NCBI GenBank assembly: GCA_905197485.1
Contig: CAJJYZ010000005.1
Coordinates: 12,407-76,406 of the forward strand
Length of the DNA stretch: 64,000 nucleotides
DNA from: an uncultured Lachnospiraceae bacterium
GTDB lineage: Bacteria; Bacillota; Clostridia; Lachnospirales; Lachnospiraceae
Direction of reading: 5' to 3'
Below the pieces are notes generated by a model. It saw only the letters and a list, made by a program, of their open reading frames with translations. It searched no databases and was not told the DNA's origin. Position numbers and translations under genes: made by a program. Shown here in pieces: positions 50,023 to 58,429 of the stretch; position 1 is the stretch's first letter, and each line of letters begins with the position of its first letter.

Positions 50023-50051
50023 AATATAGCATATCAGGATAGATTCTGCAA
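50023..50051 (-). promoter_or_regulatory. Promoter of the antisense RNA
   Basis: On the minus strand: TTGCAG, 17-bp spacer ending in TGC, TATATT. Confidence 0.65.
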
Positions 50052-50312
50052 GTAGCAGCAGTTATTTGGAATTGAATGATAAGATGAGATAAAGAATTAA
50101 GGCGTCGTGAACGCCGCCTTAGAAAGAGAGTGTTGACAGTTGCTAAAAGATTATGCTTCTTCTGACATTCATACACCTGATTATTAGGAAATACAATTTC
50201 TATGATATATGAATCATACATCAAAAATATATTGATGTAAATATACGGAATGAATAAATAGATTAGAGACGTTATTTTTATGCAGTTGCTCTGCTTTATC
50301 TGGAATTAGCGA
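50052..50312. other. Intergenic stretch between the toxin locus and asnS
   Basis: No convincing gene. It holds a small hairpin (TAAGGCG / CGCCTTA, 50098-50121, without a T run) that resembles the hairpin after mtnN near 16886-16910, and a perfect 8-bp inverted repeat TACATCAA / TTGATGTA at 50217-50239. A 67-codon minus-strand ORF here lacks coding character. Confidence 0.5.
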
Positions 50313-50341
50313 TTGCGGGAAACTTGAAAATAGGGTATACT
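50313..50341 (+). promoter_or_regulatory. Promoter of asnS
   Basis: TTGCGG, 17-bp spacer, TATACT; the start codon is 46 nt further. Confidence 0.6.
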
Positions 50342-50386
50342 ATACAGAATAGCGAAAATATTGTTAGAATAAAGGAGTTTTGAGGT

Positions 50387-51778
50387 ATGGAATTAGTAAC
50401 AGTAAGAGAATTGTACAGAAGCCGCGAACAGTACCTCGACAAAGAGATAACTGTTGGTGGTTGGGTAAGAAGTATCAGAGATTCAAAGACATTCGGATTT
50501 ATCGTTATGAATGACGGTTCATATTTTGAATATTTACAGATTGTATATCATGATTCTATGAATAATTTTACAGAGGTTAGTAAATTAAACGTAGGGTCTG
50601 CTATTATTGTGAAAGGAACATTAGTTGCCACACCACAGGCAAAACAGCCATTTGAGATTCAGGCGACAGAGGTTACGGTAGAAGGGGCGTCCGCACCGGA
50701 TTATCCGCTTCAGAAGAAGAGACATACTTTTGAATACTTGAGAACAATCTCTCATTTGCGTCCAAGAACAAACACCTTTCAGGCAGTATTTCGTGTACGT
50801 TCTTTGATTGCTTATGCAATTCATCAGTTCTTCCAGGAGAGAGGATTCGTGTACGTTCACACTCCGATTATCACAGGAAGTGACTGCGAGGGTGCAGGCG
50901 AGATGTTCCGGGTTACAACAATGGATATGGAGAATGTTCCGAAAAATCAGGATGGTTCTGTAGATTACAGCCAGGATTTCTTCGGAAGGGAGACAAGCCT
51001 TACAGTAAGCGGTCAGCTGAACGCAGAGACATATGCGCAGGCATTCCGCAACATTTATACATTTGGACCGACGTTCAGAGCAGAGAACTCAAACACAACA
51101 CGTCATGCGGCAGAATTCTGGATGGTAGAGCCGGAGATTGCATTTGCAGATTTGGAAGATGACATGAACCTTGCGGAGGCGATGTTAAAATACATCATCA
51201 ACTATGTGCTTGAGAATGCGCCGGAAGAGATGAACTTCTTCAACTCTTTCGTGGATAAGGGACTTCTTGACCGCCTTCACAATGTTGCGACTTCAGAGTT
51301 TGCCCGCGTCACATATACAGAGGCAATCGAAATTCTTGAGAAGAACAACGATAAGTTTGATTATAAAGTATCATGGGGATGCGACCTTCAGACAGAGCAT
51401 GAGCGTTATCTGACAGAGCAGGTTTACAAACGTCCGGTATTTGTGACAGACTATCCGAAGGATATCAAAGCGTTCTACATGAAGATGAACGAAGACAATA
51501 AGACGGTTGCGGCAGTGGATTGTCTTGTGCCTGGTATCGGTGAAATCATCGGTGGAAGTCAGAGAGAGGATGACTATGAGAAACTTCTTGCACGCATGAA
51601 AGAAATGGGATTGAAGGAAGAAGAGTACCAGTTCTATCTGGATTTGAGAAAATATGGTTCTACAAGACATGCAGGTTTTGGTCTTGGATTTGAAAGATGC
51701 GTGATGTATCTCACAGGAATGTCTAACATCAGAGATGTAATTCCATTCCCAAGAACTGTAAATAACTGTGATTTATAA
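50387..51778 (+). CDS. asnS: Asparaginyl-tRNA synthetase
   Basis: A class IIb synthetase of 463 residues. The N-terminal OB-fold anticodon-binding domain begins with the ITVGGWVRSIRDSKTFGF block. Class II motif 2 is FGPTFRAENSNTTRHAAEFWM and motif 3 is HAGFGLGFERCVMYLTG. The AsnRS-type ENSNT (rather than AspRS) supports asparagine specificity. AAAGGAG precedes the ATG. No T-box is seen upstream, unlike metG. Codon bias suggests high expression. Confidence 0.96.
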   Translation: MELVTVRELYRSREQYLDKEITVGGWVRSIRDSKTFGFIVMNDGSYFEYLQIVYHDSMNNFTEVSKLNVGSAIIVKGTLVATPQAKQPFEIQATEVTVEGASAPDYPLQKKRHTFEYLRTISHLRPRTNTFQAVFRVRSLIAYAIHQFFQERGFVYVHTPIITGSDCEGAGEMFRVTTMDMENVPKNQDGSVDYSQDFFGRETSLTVSGQLNAETYAQAFRNIYTFGPTFRAENSNTTRHAAEFWMVEPEIAFADLEDDMNLAEAMLKYIINYVLENAPEEMNFFNSFVDKGLLDRLHNVATSEFARVTYTEAIEILEKNNDKFDYKVSWGCDLQTEHERYLTEQVYKRPVFVTDYPKDIKAFYMKMNEDNKTVAAVDCLVPGIGEIIGGSQREDDYEKLLARMKEMGLKEEEYQFYLDLRKYGSTRHAGFGLGFERCVMYLTGMSNIRDVIPFPRTVNNCDL

Positions 51779-51790
51779 GAAAAAGAATGG

Positions 51791-51821
51791 GGAGTGGGAA
51801 TTTAGTTTCCACTCCTTTTAT
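51791..51821 (+). terminator. Terminator after asnS
   Basis: Stem GGAGTGGGAA / TTTCCACTCC (one G-U), TTTAG loop, then TTTTATG. Confidence 0.85.
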
Positions 51822-51841
51822 GACATAGGGGATATTTAAGT

Positions 51842-52531
51842 ATGAACATATTAGTAGTAGATGATGAGAGAGAAATTGCAGATGTGGTGGAGCTTTATTT
51901 AAAGAACGACCAGTATAATATTTTCAAATTCTATACGGGTCAGGAAGCGCTCGCCTGTATTGAAAATACAAAAATAGATTTAGCAATCTTGGATGTGATG
52001 CTTCCGGATATTGATGGGTTTGAGATTTTGAAGAAGATTCGGGAGAAATATACGTTTCCGGTGATTATGCTGACTGCGAAGGTAGAGTATATGGATAAGA
52101 TTACCGGTCTTACTCTGGGAGCAGATGATTATATTCCGAAGCCGTTCAACCCATTGGAATTGGTGGCGAGAGTCAAGGCTCAGCTGCGGCGTTATACACA
52201 GTATAATGAAGTGGGAAAAAGCGATGGGGACATCATTGACTTTGGGGCGTTGTTTTTGAACCGTACTTCGCATGAATGTATTTACTATGAGAAAGAGTTG
52301 ACGTTAACACCGATAGAGTTTGATATTTTGTGGCTTCTCTGCGAAAACCGCGGGAAAGTTATCAGTTCCGAGGAACTTTTTAAGACGGTCTGGAAAGAGC
52401 AGTATTATAAGAACAGCAACAATACCGTCATGGTGCATATCCGGCATTTGCGGGAGAAGATGAGCGAGCCTACCGGAAAATCAGATTTTATCAAAACCGT
52501 ATGGGGAGTTGGATATAAAGTTGAAGAATAA
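51842..52531 (+). CDS. VanR-like response regulator
   Basis: A 229-residue OmpR-family regulator. Acidic residues in LVVDDEREIADV, phospho-aspartate in LAILDVMLPDIDGFEIL, and KPFNPLELVARV. The C-terminal winged helix has LTPIEFDILWLLCENRGKV and the VanR-like end KTVWGVGYKVE. AGGGGA precedes the ATG. Its 3' end overlaps the kinase gene. A second VanRS-like pair besides 36230-39550. Confidence 0.93.
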   Translation: MNILVVDDEREIADVVELYLKNDQYNIFKFYTGQEALACIENTKIDLAILDVMLPDIDGFEILKKIREKYTFPVIMLTAKVEYMDKITGLTLGADDYIPKPFNPLELVARVKAQLRRYTQYNEVGKSDGDIIDFGALFLNRTSHECIYYEKELTLTPIEFDILWLLCENRGKVISSEELFKTVWKEQYYKNSNNTVMVHIRHLREKMSEPTGKSDFIKTVWGVGYKVEE

Positions 52532-53711
52532 CTATCGCAAGTTAAAATTGAGCGTTCTTTTACAGACTGTTTTCGTAACAGCGTTGACAGTGCTTGTAGG
52601 AACCTTTCTCCTTCGTTATGTGATTGACGGAATTTATAACACAAAGTTTGCGACAGCATTTGTGAAGATATTGACATCATGTAATGTGAGCCAGCAGAAA
52701 GCGATTGCTCTATATTGGAAGCTAATTGGAAATAATAAAGATTTGTTTACGATGCTTGGTTTCCTGCTATTGTTTTCCTTATTTTTCTATATTGCGTTGT
52801 CAAACATGACAAAATATTTGCGTGAAATTGAAAAAGGAATCGAAAATATTCTTACGGAATCGCAGGAACCGGTGCATTTGATTACGGAGTTAAAACCGAT
52901 AGAGAATCGTTTGAACAGAATCAAAGAAACGCTTGGAAAGCGGGAACAGGAGGCGGAGGAAGCGGAACGCAGGAAGAATGACCTGGTTGTATTCCTGGCG
53001 CATGATTTGAAGACGCCTCTTACTTCGATTGTGGCGTATTTGAGTATGCTGGATACCCATCCGGATATGCCGGTGGAAGAGAGGGCGCGTTATACGCATA
53101 TTTCTCTGGATAAAGCGATTCGTCTTGGGGAATTGATAAGTGAATTTTTCGAGATTACAAAATTTAACCTTCAGAATATTGAACTGGAGAAAGTCGAGCT
53201 GAATTTGAGCATGATGCTGGAACAGTTGGCAGACGAGTTATATGCGGTTCTTCGTGAGAAGAATTTAATCTGTAAAGTATACGCGGAGGAAAATCTTGTG
53301 ATTGAAGGCGACCCGGATAAACTCGCAAGAGTATTTGATAATCTTCTTCGAAATGCGATTTCATATTGCTATTCGGACACGTTAATTGAGATTCTTGCAA
53401 AAGAGAATCAGGGGAATGTGGAGATTACCTTTACCAATCGGGGAGACCAGATTCCGGTGGAGAAACTGGAACGATTGTTTGAAAAATTCTATCGGGTGGA
53501 TGATGCAAGGTCCAGCACGACAGGAGGAGCTGGATTAGGTCTTGCGATTGCAAAAGAAATCGTGGAATTGCATGGAGGAACCATCCGGGCAGAAAGTGAC
53601 AGAGAGCAGACGAGATTTATCGTAAGTCTGCCGAAGGGGGAAAAGAATGAGGTTTATACACACAGCAGACCTGCATTTAGGAGCAAATCCGGACGCAGGA
53701 AGAAAGTATAG
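52521..53711 (+). CDS. VanS-like sensor histidine kinase
   Basis: About 396 residues with two membrane helices (near 11-35 and 73-95), a short sensor loop, HAMP-like linker, HisKA with FLAHDLKTPLTSI (H161), N box LLRNAISYC and G2 GAGLGLAIAKEIV. Only TTG starts are available: 52521 gives the family-like KNNYRKLKL, 52509 sits directly on GGGGAG. The frame runs 65 nt into the next gene, adding a non-conserved tail after VSLPKGEK. Confidence 0.88.
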   Translation: MKNNYRKLKLSVLLQTVFVTALTVLVGTFLLRYVIDGIYNTKFATAFVKILTSCNVSQQKAIALYWKLIGNNKDLFTMLGFLLLFSLFFYIALSNMTKYLREIEKGIENILTESQEPVHLITELKPIENRLNRIKETLGKREQEAEEAERRKNDLVVFLAHDLKTPLTSIVAYLSMLDTHPDMPVEERARYTHISLDKAIRLGELISEFFEITKFNLQNIELEKVELNLSMMLEQLADELYAVLREKNLICKVYAEENLVIEGDPDKLARVFDNLLRNAISYCYSDTLIEILAKENQGNVEITFTNRGDQIPVEKLERLFEKFYRVDDARSSTTGGAGLGLAIAKEIVELHGGTIRAESDREQTRFIVSLPKGEKNEVYTHSRPAFRSKSGRRKKV

Positions 53712-54702
53712 TGAACATCGTGGGAAAGAGATTTGGGAAACCTTTGAACGGTTAATTGCAGTATGTGAGAAAAAGCAGGTAGATTTGCTTCTGATTGCAG
53801 GAGATTTATTCCATAGACAGCCTCTTTTGAGAGAGTTAAAAGAGGTAAATTATCTGTTTTCAAAACTGACAAGGACGAAGGTTGTACTCATTGCGGGAAA
53901 CCACGATTATTTAAAATGGGATTCTTATTATCGAACGTTTCAATGGAATCAAAATGTCTATCCGCTCTTCGGAGACAGGCTTCAATGTGCAGAGTTTCCA
54001 ACGGTAGAGACAGCCGTTTACGGTTTCAGTTTTCATAAGCGGGAAATCAAGGAAAATGTATACGCCAAGGCAAAGCCTTGGAAGAAGCAGAGGTATGAGA
54101 TTCTGCTTGCGCATGGAGGAGATGAGAAGCATATTCCAACGAATAAAGCAAGCCTACAGGCGCTTGGATATGATTATATTGCCATGGGGCATATTCATAA
54201 GCCGGGAATTGTGGAGGAGAATCACATCTTGTATTCCGGAGCTTTAGAGCCAATTGACAAGAATGACACAGGGGTACATGGGTATGTCTTTGGGGAAATA
54301 GAAGATGGAAAAGTGCGCGCCCAGTTTGTTCCGTTTGCTTCCAGAGAATATATTCACAAGAAGATTCAGATTCATAAGAATATGACGAATCTGGAAGTGA
54401 AAGAATTGCTTGCGAAGACGATTCAGGAAACGGGAGTCCAGCATATTTATAAAATGATACTGACAGGTTTTCGGAATGAAGATACGATTTTCGATATTTC
54501 AGACATGGACCCATATGGGAACATATTGGAGGTTGTGGATGAATCAAAACCGGCATATCAGTTTGACAAGTTGAAGGAAGAGAATAAAGATAATCTGCTT
54601 GGAAATTATATCGAGGCTTTTTCCGATTGTGCCAAAGACAGTATTGAGTGGATGGCGCTTTATGAAGGCGTAGAAGCACTTTTAGAGACGAAAAGGGGTT
54701 AA
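53647..54702 (+). CDS. SbcD/YhaO-like metallophosphoesterase (DNA repair exonuclease subunit)
   Basis: A 351-residue calcineurin-like phosphoesterase. Metal motifs are FIHTADLHLGANP, LLIAGDLFHRQPL, LIAGNHDYL, LAHGGDEKH and YIAMGHIHKPGI. It is the likely nuclease partner of the ATPase encoded 3 nt downstream, as in SbcCD/Mre11-Rad50. AGGGGGAA lies before the ATG, which is inside the kinase gene, so repair and signalling genes are physically linked in one transcript. Confidence 0.9.
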   Translation: MRFIHTADLHLGANPDAGRKYSEHRGKEIWETFERLIAVCEKKQVDLLLIAGDLFHRQPLLRELKEVNYLFSKLTRTKVVLIAGNHDYLKWDSYYRTFQWNQNVYPLFGDRLQCAEFPTVETAVYGFSFHKREIKENVYAKAKPWKKQRYEILLAHGGDEKHIPTNKASLQALGYDYIAMGHIHKPGIVEENHILYSGALEPIDKNDTGVHGYVFGEIEDGKVRAQFVPFASREYIHKKIQIHKNMTNLEVKELLAKTIQETGVQHIYKMILTGFRNEDTIFDISDMDPYGNILEVVDESKPAYQFDKLKEENKDNLLGNYIEAFSDCAKDSIEWMALYEGVEALLETKRG

Positions 54703-54705
54703 AAC

Positions 54706-56202
54706 ATGCGGTTACTGGAAATAAAAGTGAAAAACTTTGGGAAGATTTCAGGTAAGGACATGGAATTTTCTGAAGGAATGAATGTGATATACGGGGAAAA
54801 TGAGTCGGGGAAGACAACGATTTATACGTTTATTAAAAATATGCTGTTTGGAATGGAAAGAGGACGGGGACGGGCGGCTCTCAATGATGAATTCAGCCGA
54901 TATGAGCCATGGGAGAATCCGAACTTTTATTCTGGAGTATTACGGTTTGAATGCGGAGGAAAGTCGTTTCGGCTAGAACGTCATTTTGATAAGTATGCGA
55001 AGGAAGCGGTTCTGATATGTGAAGATGACGGAGAAAAGTTTTCTCTGGAGCATGGAGACCTTGAGATGCTCTTGGATGGACTTACGGTGGAAGGCTTTGA
55101 AAACACAGTGGCAATCGGTCAGCTTAAAGTAGAGACGAATCAAAGCCTTGCGGCAAAATTGCAGGATTATGCCACAAATTATTATTCGACCGGAAATGTG
55201 GAGATTCATCTGGAGGAAGCGCTGAAGCATCTGAAAGAAAAGCGAAAAGAGGTAGAGAAGCATTTTCGGGAGGAGCTAATCAAGGCAGACCGAAAAAGAG
55301 AGAGGGTGACGTTGGAATCTTCTTATATTTGGAGAGATATTCACAAATTAGAACAGAAGGTTGAAGCCATTGAAGATGAGATTGAGGAGATGCGTCTAAA
55401 GGAAGAGAAAACACAAGAAGCTCCGAGATGGCGTGTGCATCCGATGGAAGTCATTGGTATGCTGGCTTGTCTTGCCGCAATTTTTATATTTGTTCCGGGA
55501 CCATGGAATTATTTGATTATGATTGTCGGAGCCTTGGCGGAAGGTATCTATATCTGGAACCGGACGAAGGACGGGAAGAAAAAGAAGAATGAGACAGGAG
55601 AAATCTTGCGGCAGATAGAACAGCTTCAGTGGGAGAAAGAGCATTTGCTTGAGGTATTGAAAGAAAAGCAGATAGAGCATAGTAATCTGGAAGAATATCT
55701 GGAAGAATTGCAAAATGGAAGTCAGAAGAACAAAGAATGGGAGAGAAAGCAGCAGGCGCTCGATATGGCTTCGAAGAAGCTGATAGAATTATCTCTTCAG
55801 ATGCAGCGTTCACTTGGAAGTAATCTGAATGAAAAGGCGTCTGAGATTATATGTGAAATCACAGATGGAAAATATGAGAAGATTTTGATTGACGAGAATC
55901 TTCATATGGAGTTGTGGAATGGAGAGAGGAAAATCCCGCTGAATCGTGTAAGTCGAGGGACGATAGAACAAGTGTATCTTGCGCTCCGTATGGCTGCGGC
56001 GCGTGTGCTGCATGTGGAGGAAATGCCTTTGATTTTGGACGATACATTTGTGTTTTATGATGAGAAGAGGTTGGAATCCACGTTGAAATGGCTTGCGAAA
56101 AGCGGGAAACAGATACTTCTGTTTACCTGTCAGAAACGGGAGCAGGAAATCTTAGAAAAGGCCGGAATAAAGTTTTCTTATAAAGAAATCTCTCACAGGT
56201 AA
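54706..56202 (+). CDS. SbcC/YhaN-like AAA ATPase with membrane-spanning insert
   Basis: A 498-residue ABC-type SMC-like ATPase. Walker A is IYGENESGKTTIY near 28-40, the signature region NRVSRGTIEQVYLALRMAAA near 406-425, and Walker B MPLILDDTFVFYDE near 434-447. Short coiled coils flank a hydrophobic double segment at about 247-285 (MLACLAAIFIFV, YLIMIVGALAEGIYIW), so the protein is probably membrane-anchored like YhaN. It is far shorter than SbcC (over 1000 residues). Partner of the upstream nuclease. Confidence 0.85.
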   Translation: MRLLEIKVKNFGKISGKDMEFSEGMNVIYGENESGKTTIYTFIKNMLFGMERGRGRAALNDEFSRYEPWENPNFYSGVLRFECGGKSFRLERHFDKYAKEAVLICEDDGEKFSLEHGDLEMLLDGLTVEGFENTVAIGQLKVETNQSLAAKLQDYATNYYSTGNVEIHLEEALKHLKEKRKEVEKHFREELIKADRKRERVTLESSYIWRDIHKLEQKVEAIEDEIEEMRLKEEKTQEAPRWRVHPMEVIGMLACLAAIFIFVPGPWNYLIMIVGALAEGIYIWNRTKDGKKKKNETGEILRQIEQLQWEKEHLLEVLKEKQIEHSNLEEYLEELQNGSQKNKEWERKQQALDMASKKLIELSLQMQRSLGSNLNEKASEIICEITDGKYEKILIDENLHMELWNGERKIPLNRVSRGTIEQVYLALRMAAARVLHVEEMPLILDDTFVFYDEKRLESTLKWLAKSGKQILLFTCQKREQEILEKAGIKFSYKEISHR

Positions 56203-56225
56203 AATTATCTGTGAGAGATTTCTTT
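56182..56225. terminator. Bidirectional terminator between sbcC-like gene and prs
   Basis: Perfect 17-bp stem AAAGAAATCTCTCACAG and its complement around a 10-nt loop, T-rich on both outer sides; convergent genes end at either edge. Confidence 0.9.
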
Positions 56226-56234
56226 TATAAGAGA

Positions 56235-57422
56235 TTATTGAATTTTTTCTCCTTTTTTGTATCTTTCAACAATGTTCTGGATTCTTTCATTCGGGTCGAG
56301 AAGACTGCTGATAGAACCATCGTGATTCAATGTGTCGATGATAAGAGCGATGTATTTGCTCATATCACAGTTGATGTAGTATGGTTTGCTTAACAGTTCC
56401 GGTGTCTGGTAGATTAAGTTTGTTGTTAAAATACCATGGATAATACCCTCCTCGTAAGCCTTATCGAATTTCTCAAGACCATTTGTAAAGAGACCAAATG
56501 TTGCAGCGGCAAAGATACGTTTTGCTTTTCTTGCTTTTAACTGTTTTGCAACATCGATGATACTGTCTCCGGAAGAAATCATATCGTCAATGATAATAAC
56601 GTCTTTTCCTTCTACGTCAGAACCTAAGAATTCGTGAGCAACGATTGGGTTGCGTCCATCTACAATCTTCGTATAGTCGCGGCGTTTGTAGAACATACCC
56701 ATATCGAGGCCGAGTACGTTTGCAAGATAGATTGCGCGGCTTGTAGCTCCTTCATCCGGGCTGATTGCCATCATATGTTTGCTGTCAATCTGAAGGTCCG
56801 GAACAGTGCGGAGTAAACCTTTGATGAACTGATATGTCGGACGTACTGTCTCGAATCCGCTCAGAGGAATTGCATTCTGTACTCTTGGGTCATGCGCATC
56901 GAATGTAATGATGTTATCAACGCCCATGCTTACAAGTTCCTGAAGCGCTAATGCACAGTCAAGAGACTCGCGTCCGCTTCTCTTGTGCTGACGGCTCTCA
57001 TATAAGAATGGCATAATAACATTGATACGTCTTCCTTTTCCGGCTACAGCGGCAATGATACGTTTTAAGTTCTGATAGTGGTCATCCGGTGACATACGGT
57101 TTTCATGTCCGGAAAGAGAGTATGTGATGTTGTAGTTACATACGTCTACCATCAGATACAAGTCTTTGCCTCGTACAGATTCATTGATAATTCCTTTTGC
57201 TTCTCCGGAACCGAATCTTGGAACTTGAGCGTCGATGATGTAGGAATCCTTTAAATATCCGTTAAATACTTCGGAATCAGAGATTTCTCCGGCTTTTTCT
57301 TTTCTCCATTTTACAAGGTAATCGTTTACTTTTGCACAACGGTCCTTGCAGCCGATTAACGGAATGATTCCAAGTGCGCCTACCGGAATGTTTTCATAGT
57401 TAAGGTCTTTGCGGTGTAACAT
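56235..57422 (-). CDS. prs: Ribose-phosphate diphosphokinase, long form
   Basis: Makes PRPP from ribose-5-phosphate and ATP for nucleotide, His and Trp synthesis. It has IMPFLYESRQHKRSGRESL (ATP/catalytic loop), TFDAHDPRVQNA, and the PRPP loop VIIIDDMISSGDSIIDVA. At 395 residues it is about 80 longer than classical enzymes, with an extra N-terminal region and insertions; similar long forms occur in Clostridia. Activity is likely but the catalytic loop differs from canonical VDDmIdTggT. GGAGG stands before the ATG. Last gene of a dnaD-dnaC-prs operon. Confidence 0.88.
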   Translation of the reverse strand: MLHRKDLNYENIPVGALGIIPLIGCKDRCAKVNDYLVKWRKEKAGEISDSEVFNGYLKDSYIIDAQVPRFGSGEAKGIINESVRGKDLYLMVDVCNYNITYSLSGHENRMSPDDHYQNLKRIIAAVAGKGRRINVIMPFLYESRQHKRSGRESLDCALALQELVSMGVDNIITFDAHDPRVQNAIPLSGFETVRPTYQFIKGLLRTVPDLQIDSKHMMAISPDEGATSRAIYLANVLGLDMGMFYKRRDYTKIVDGRNPIVAHEFLGSDVEGKDVIIIDDMISSGDSIIDVAKQLKARKAKRIFAAATFGLFTNGLEKFDKAYEEGIIHGILTTNLIYQTPELLSKPYYINCDMSKYIALIIDTLNHDGSISSLLDPNERIQNIVERYKKGEKIQ

Positions 57423-57433
57423 AGTGTTCCTCC

Positions 57434-58417
57434 CTATTTCATTAGTTTCTTTTTGATGCGAATGTCATCGCCAATTAATTTGAGCATCTTATAATTGCTT
57501 GTAATGCGTGAAAACGTACGCTCGGAATAGTATTCCACAAAAGTGTCCAAAGAAAGATTTGTGGAAATAATTGTGGATTTTCCTCTTAGCATTCGTTCAT
57601 TCAGGCATAAAAACAACCGGGATATCGTAAAGGAGTTCGGAAGCTCCGTTCCCAGGTCGTCAATGATGAGTAAGTCACAGTCGAAAATATGAGTATTCAT
57701 GGCTTCGGCTGCATCGTCTTTTCCGAATTTACTTTTCTCAAAAATGTCAAAAAGTTCAAATGCAGTAAAGTAAATGACGGAATAGGTTCTATCAATCAAT
57801 TCCTTTGCAATGCAGTTGGAGAGGAATGTTTTTCCAACACCCGTATCTCCATACAGGAATAAATTGCGTGGTTCTTCTCCAAAATGATACGCGAAATCTT
57901 TGCAGACTGCAAGGGCTTCTTTCATTGTAGTGAGAGAAGTTCTGCCGGTCTTAGGGTCTACGTAGTTGTCAGAATAGTAATCCAGACGGAATGTGGAGAA
58001 GTTCTCGCGTTGAAGAATCTCTTTCAAGTTCGATTGTGCATATAAAAGCTCAATCGTGGCCTTTTTAAAACAAGGACATTTTTGGCTGCCAATATATCCG
58101 GTATCGTTGCATAAAGGACATTCATGAGCCTCCTCAAGGTAATCCTCAGGATATCCATGTTCTCTGAGAAGGAGAGCTTTTTCTTGTCTCAGCTTGGAAA
58201 CATTGGATTTTAATGTCTCTAAAGCGTGCTCATCTCCGTCAAGCAATTTTTTTGCCTGTTGCACACTAAGAAAAGAAATGGAATTCTCCAGTTCTTTAAT
58301 CTTCGGTATCTTTTCATATATTTCTGTGTAATGTTGAAGTAAAATATTCTGACTGCGCAGCTGTTTTTCTTCATAGCTGCGCATAATCAGGTCGTGCTGA
58401 GCATTTGTTAGTGCCAC
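57434..58417 (-). CDS. DnaC-like helicase loader ATPase
   Basis: A 327-residue AAA+ protein. The zinc-like cluster CPLCNDTGYIGSQKCPCF is at about 98-115, Walker A GDTGVGKTFLSNCIAKEL near 183-200, and Walker B DLLIIDDLGTELPNS near 248. These match DnaC/DnaI-type loaders that place the replicative helicase at origins or stalled forks. The start is GTG with AAAGGAG upstream. It lies 12 nt after the DnaD-like gene, matching the usual primosome pairing in Firmicutes. Confidence 0.9.
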   Translation of the reverse strand: MALTNAQHDLIMRSYEEKQLRSQNILLQHYTEIYEKIPKIKELENSISFLSVQQAKKLLDGDEHALETLKSNVSKLRQEKALLLREHGYPEDYLEEAHECPLCNDTGYIGSQKCPCFKKATIELLYAQSNLKEILQRENFSTFRLDYYSDNYVDPKTGRTSLTTMKEALAVCKDFAYHFGEEPRNLFLYGDTGVGKTFLSNCIAKELIDRTYSVIYFTAFELFDIFEKSKFGKDDAAEAMNTHIFDCDLLIIDDLGTELPNSFTISRLFLCLNERMLRGKSTIISTNLSLDTFVEYYSERTFSRITSNYKMLKLIGDDIRIKKKLMK

Positions 58418-58429
58418 GATATTCTCCTT

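Noticed and set aside
50021..50224. 67-codon minus-strand ORF upstream of asnS
   Set aside because: No ribosome binding site, atypical composition, and it overlaps the antisense RNA promoter.
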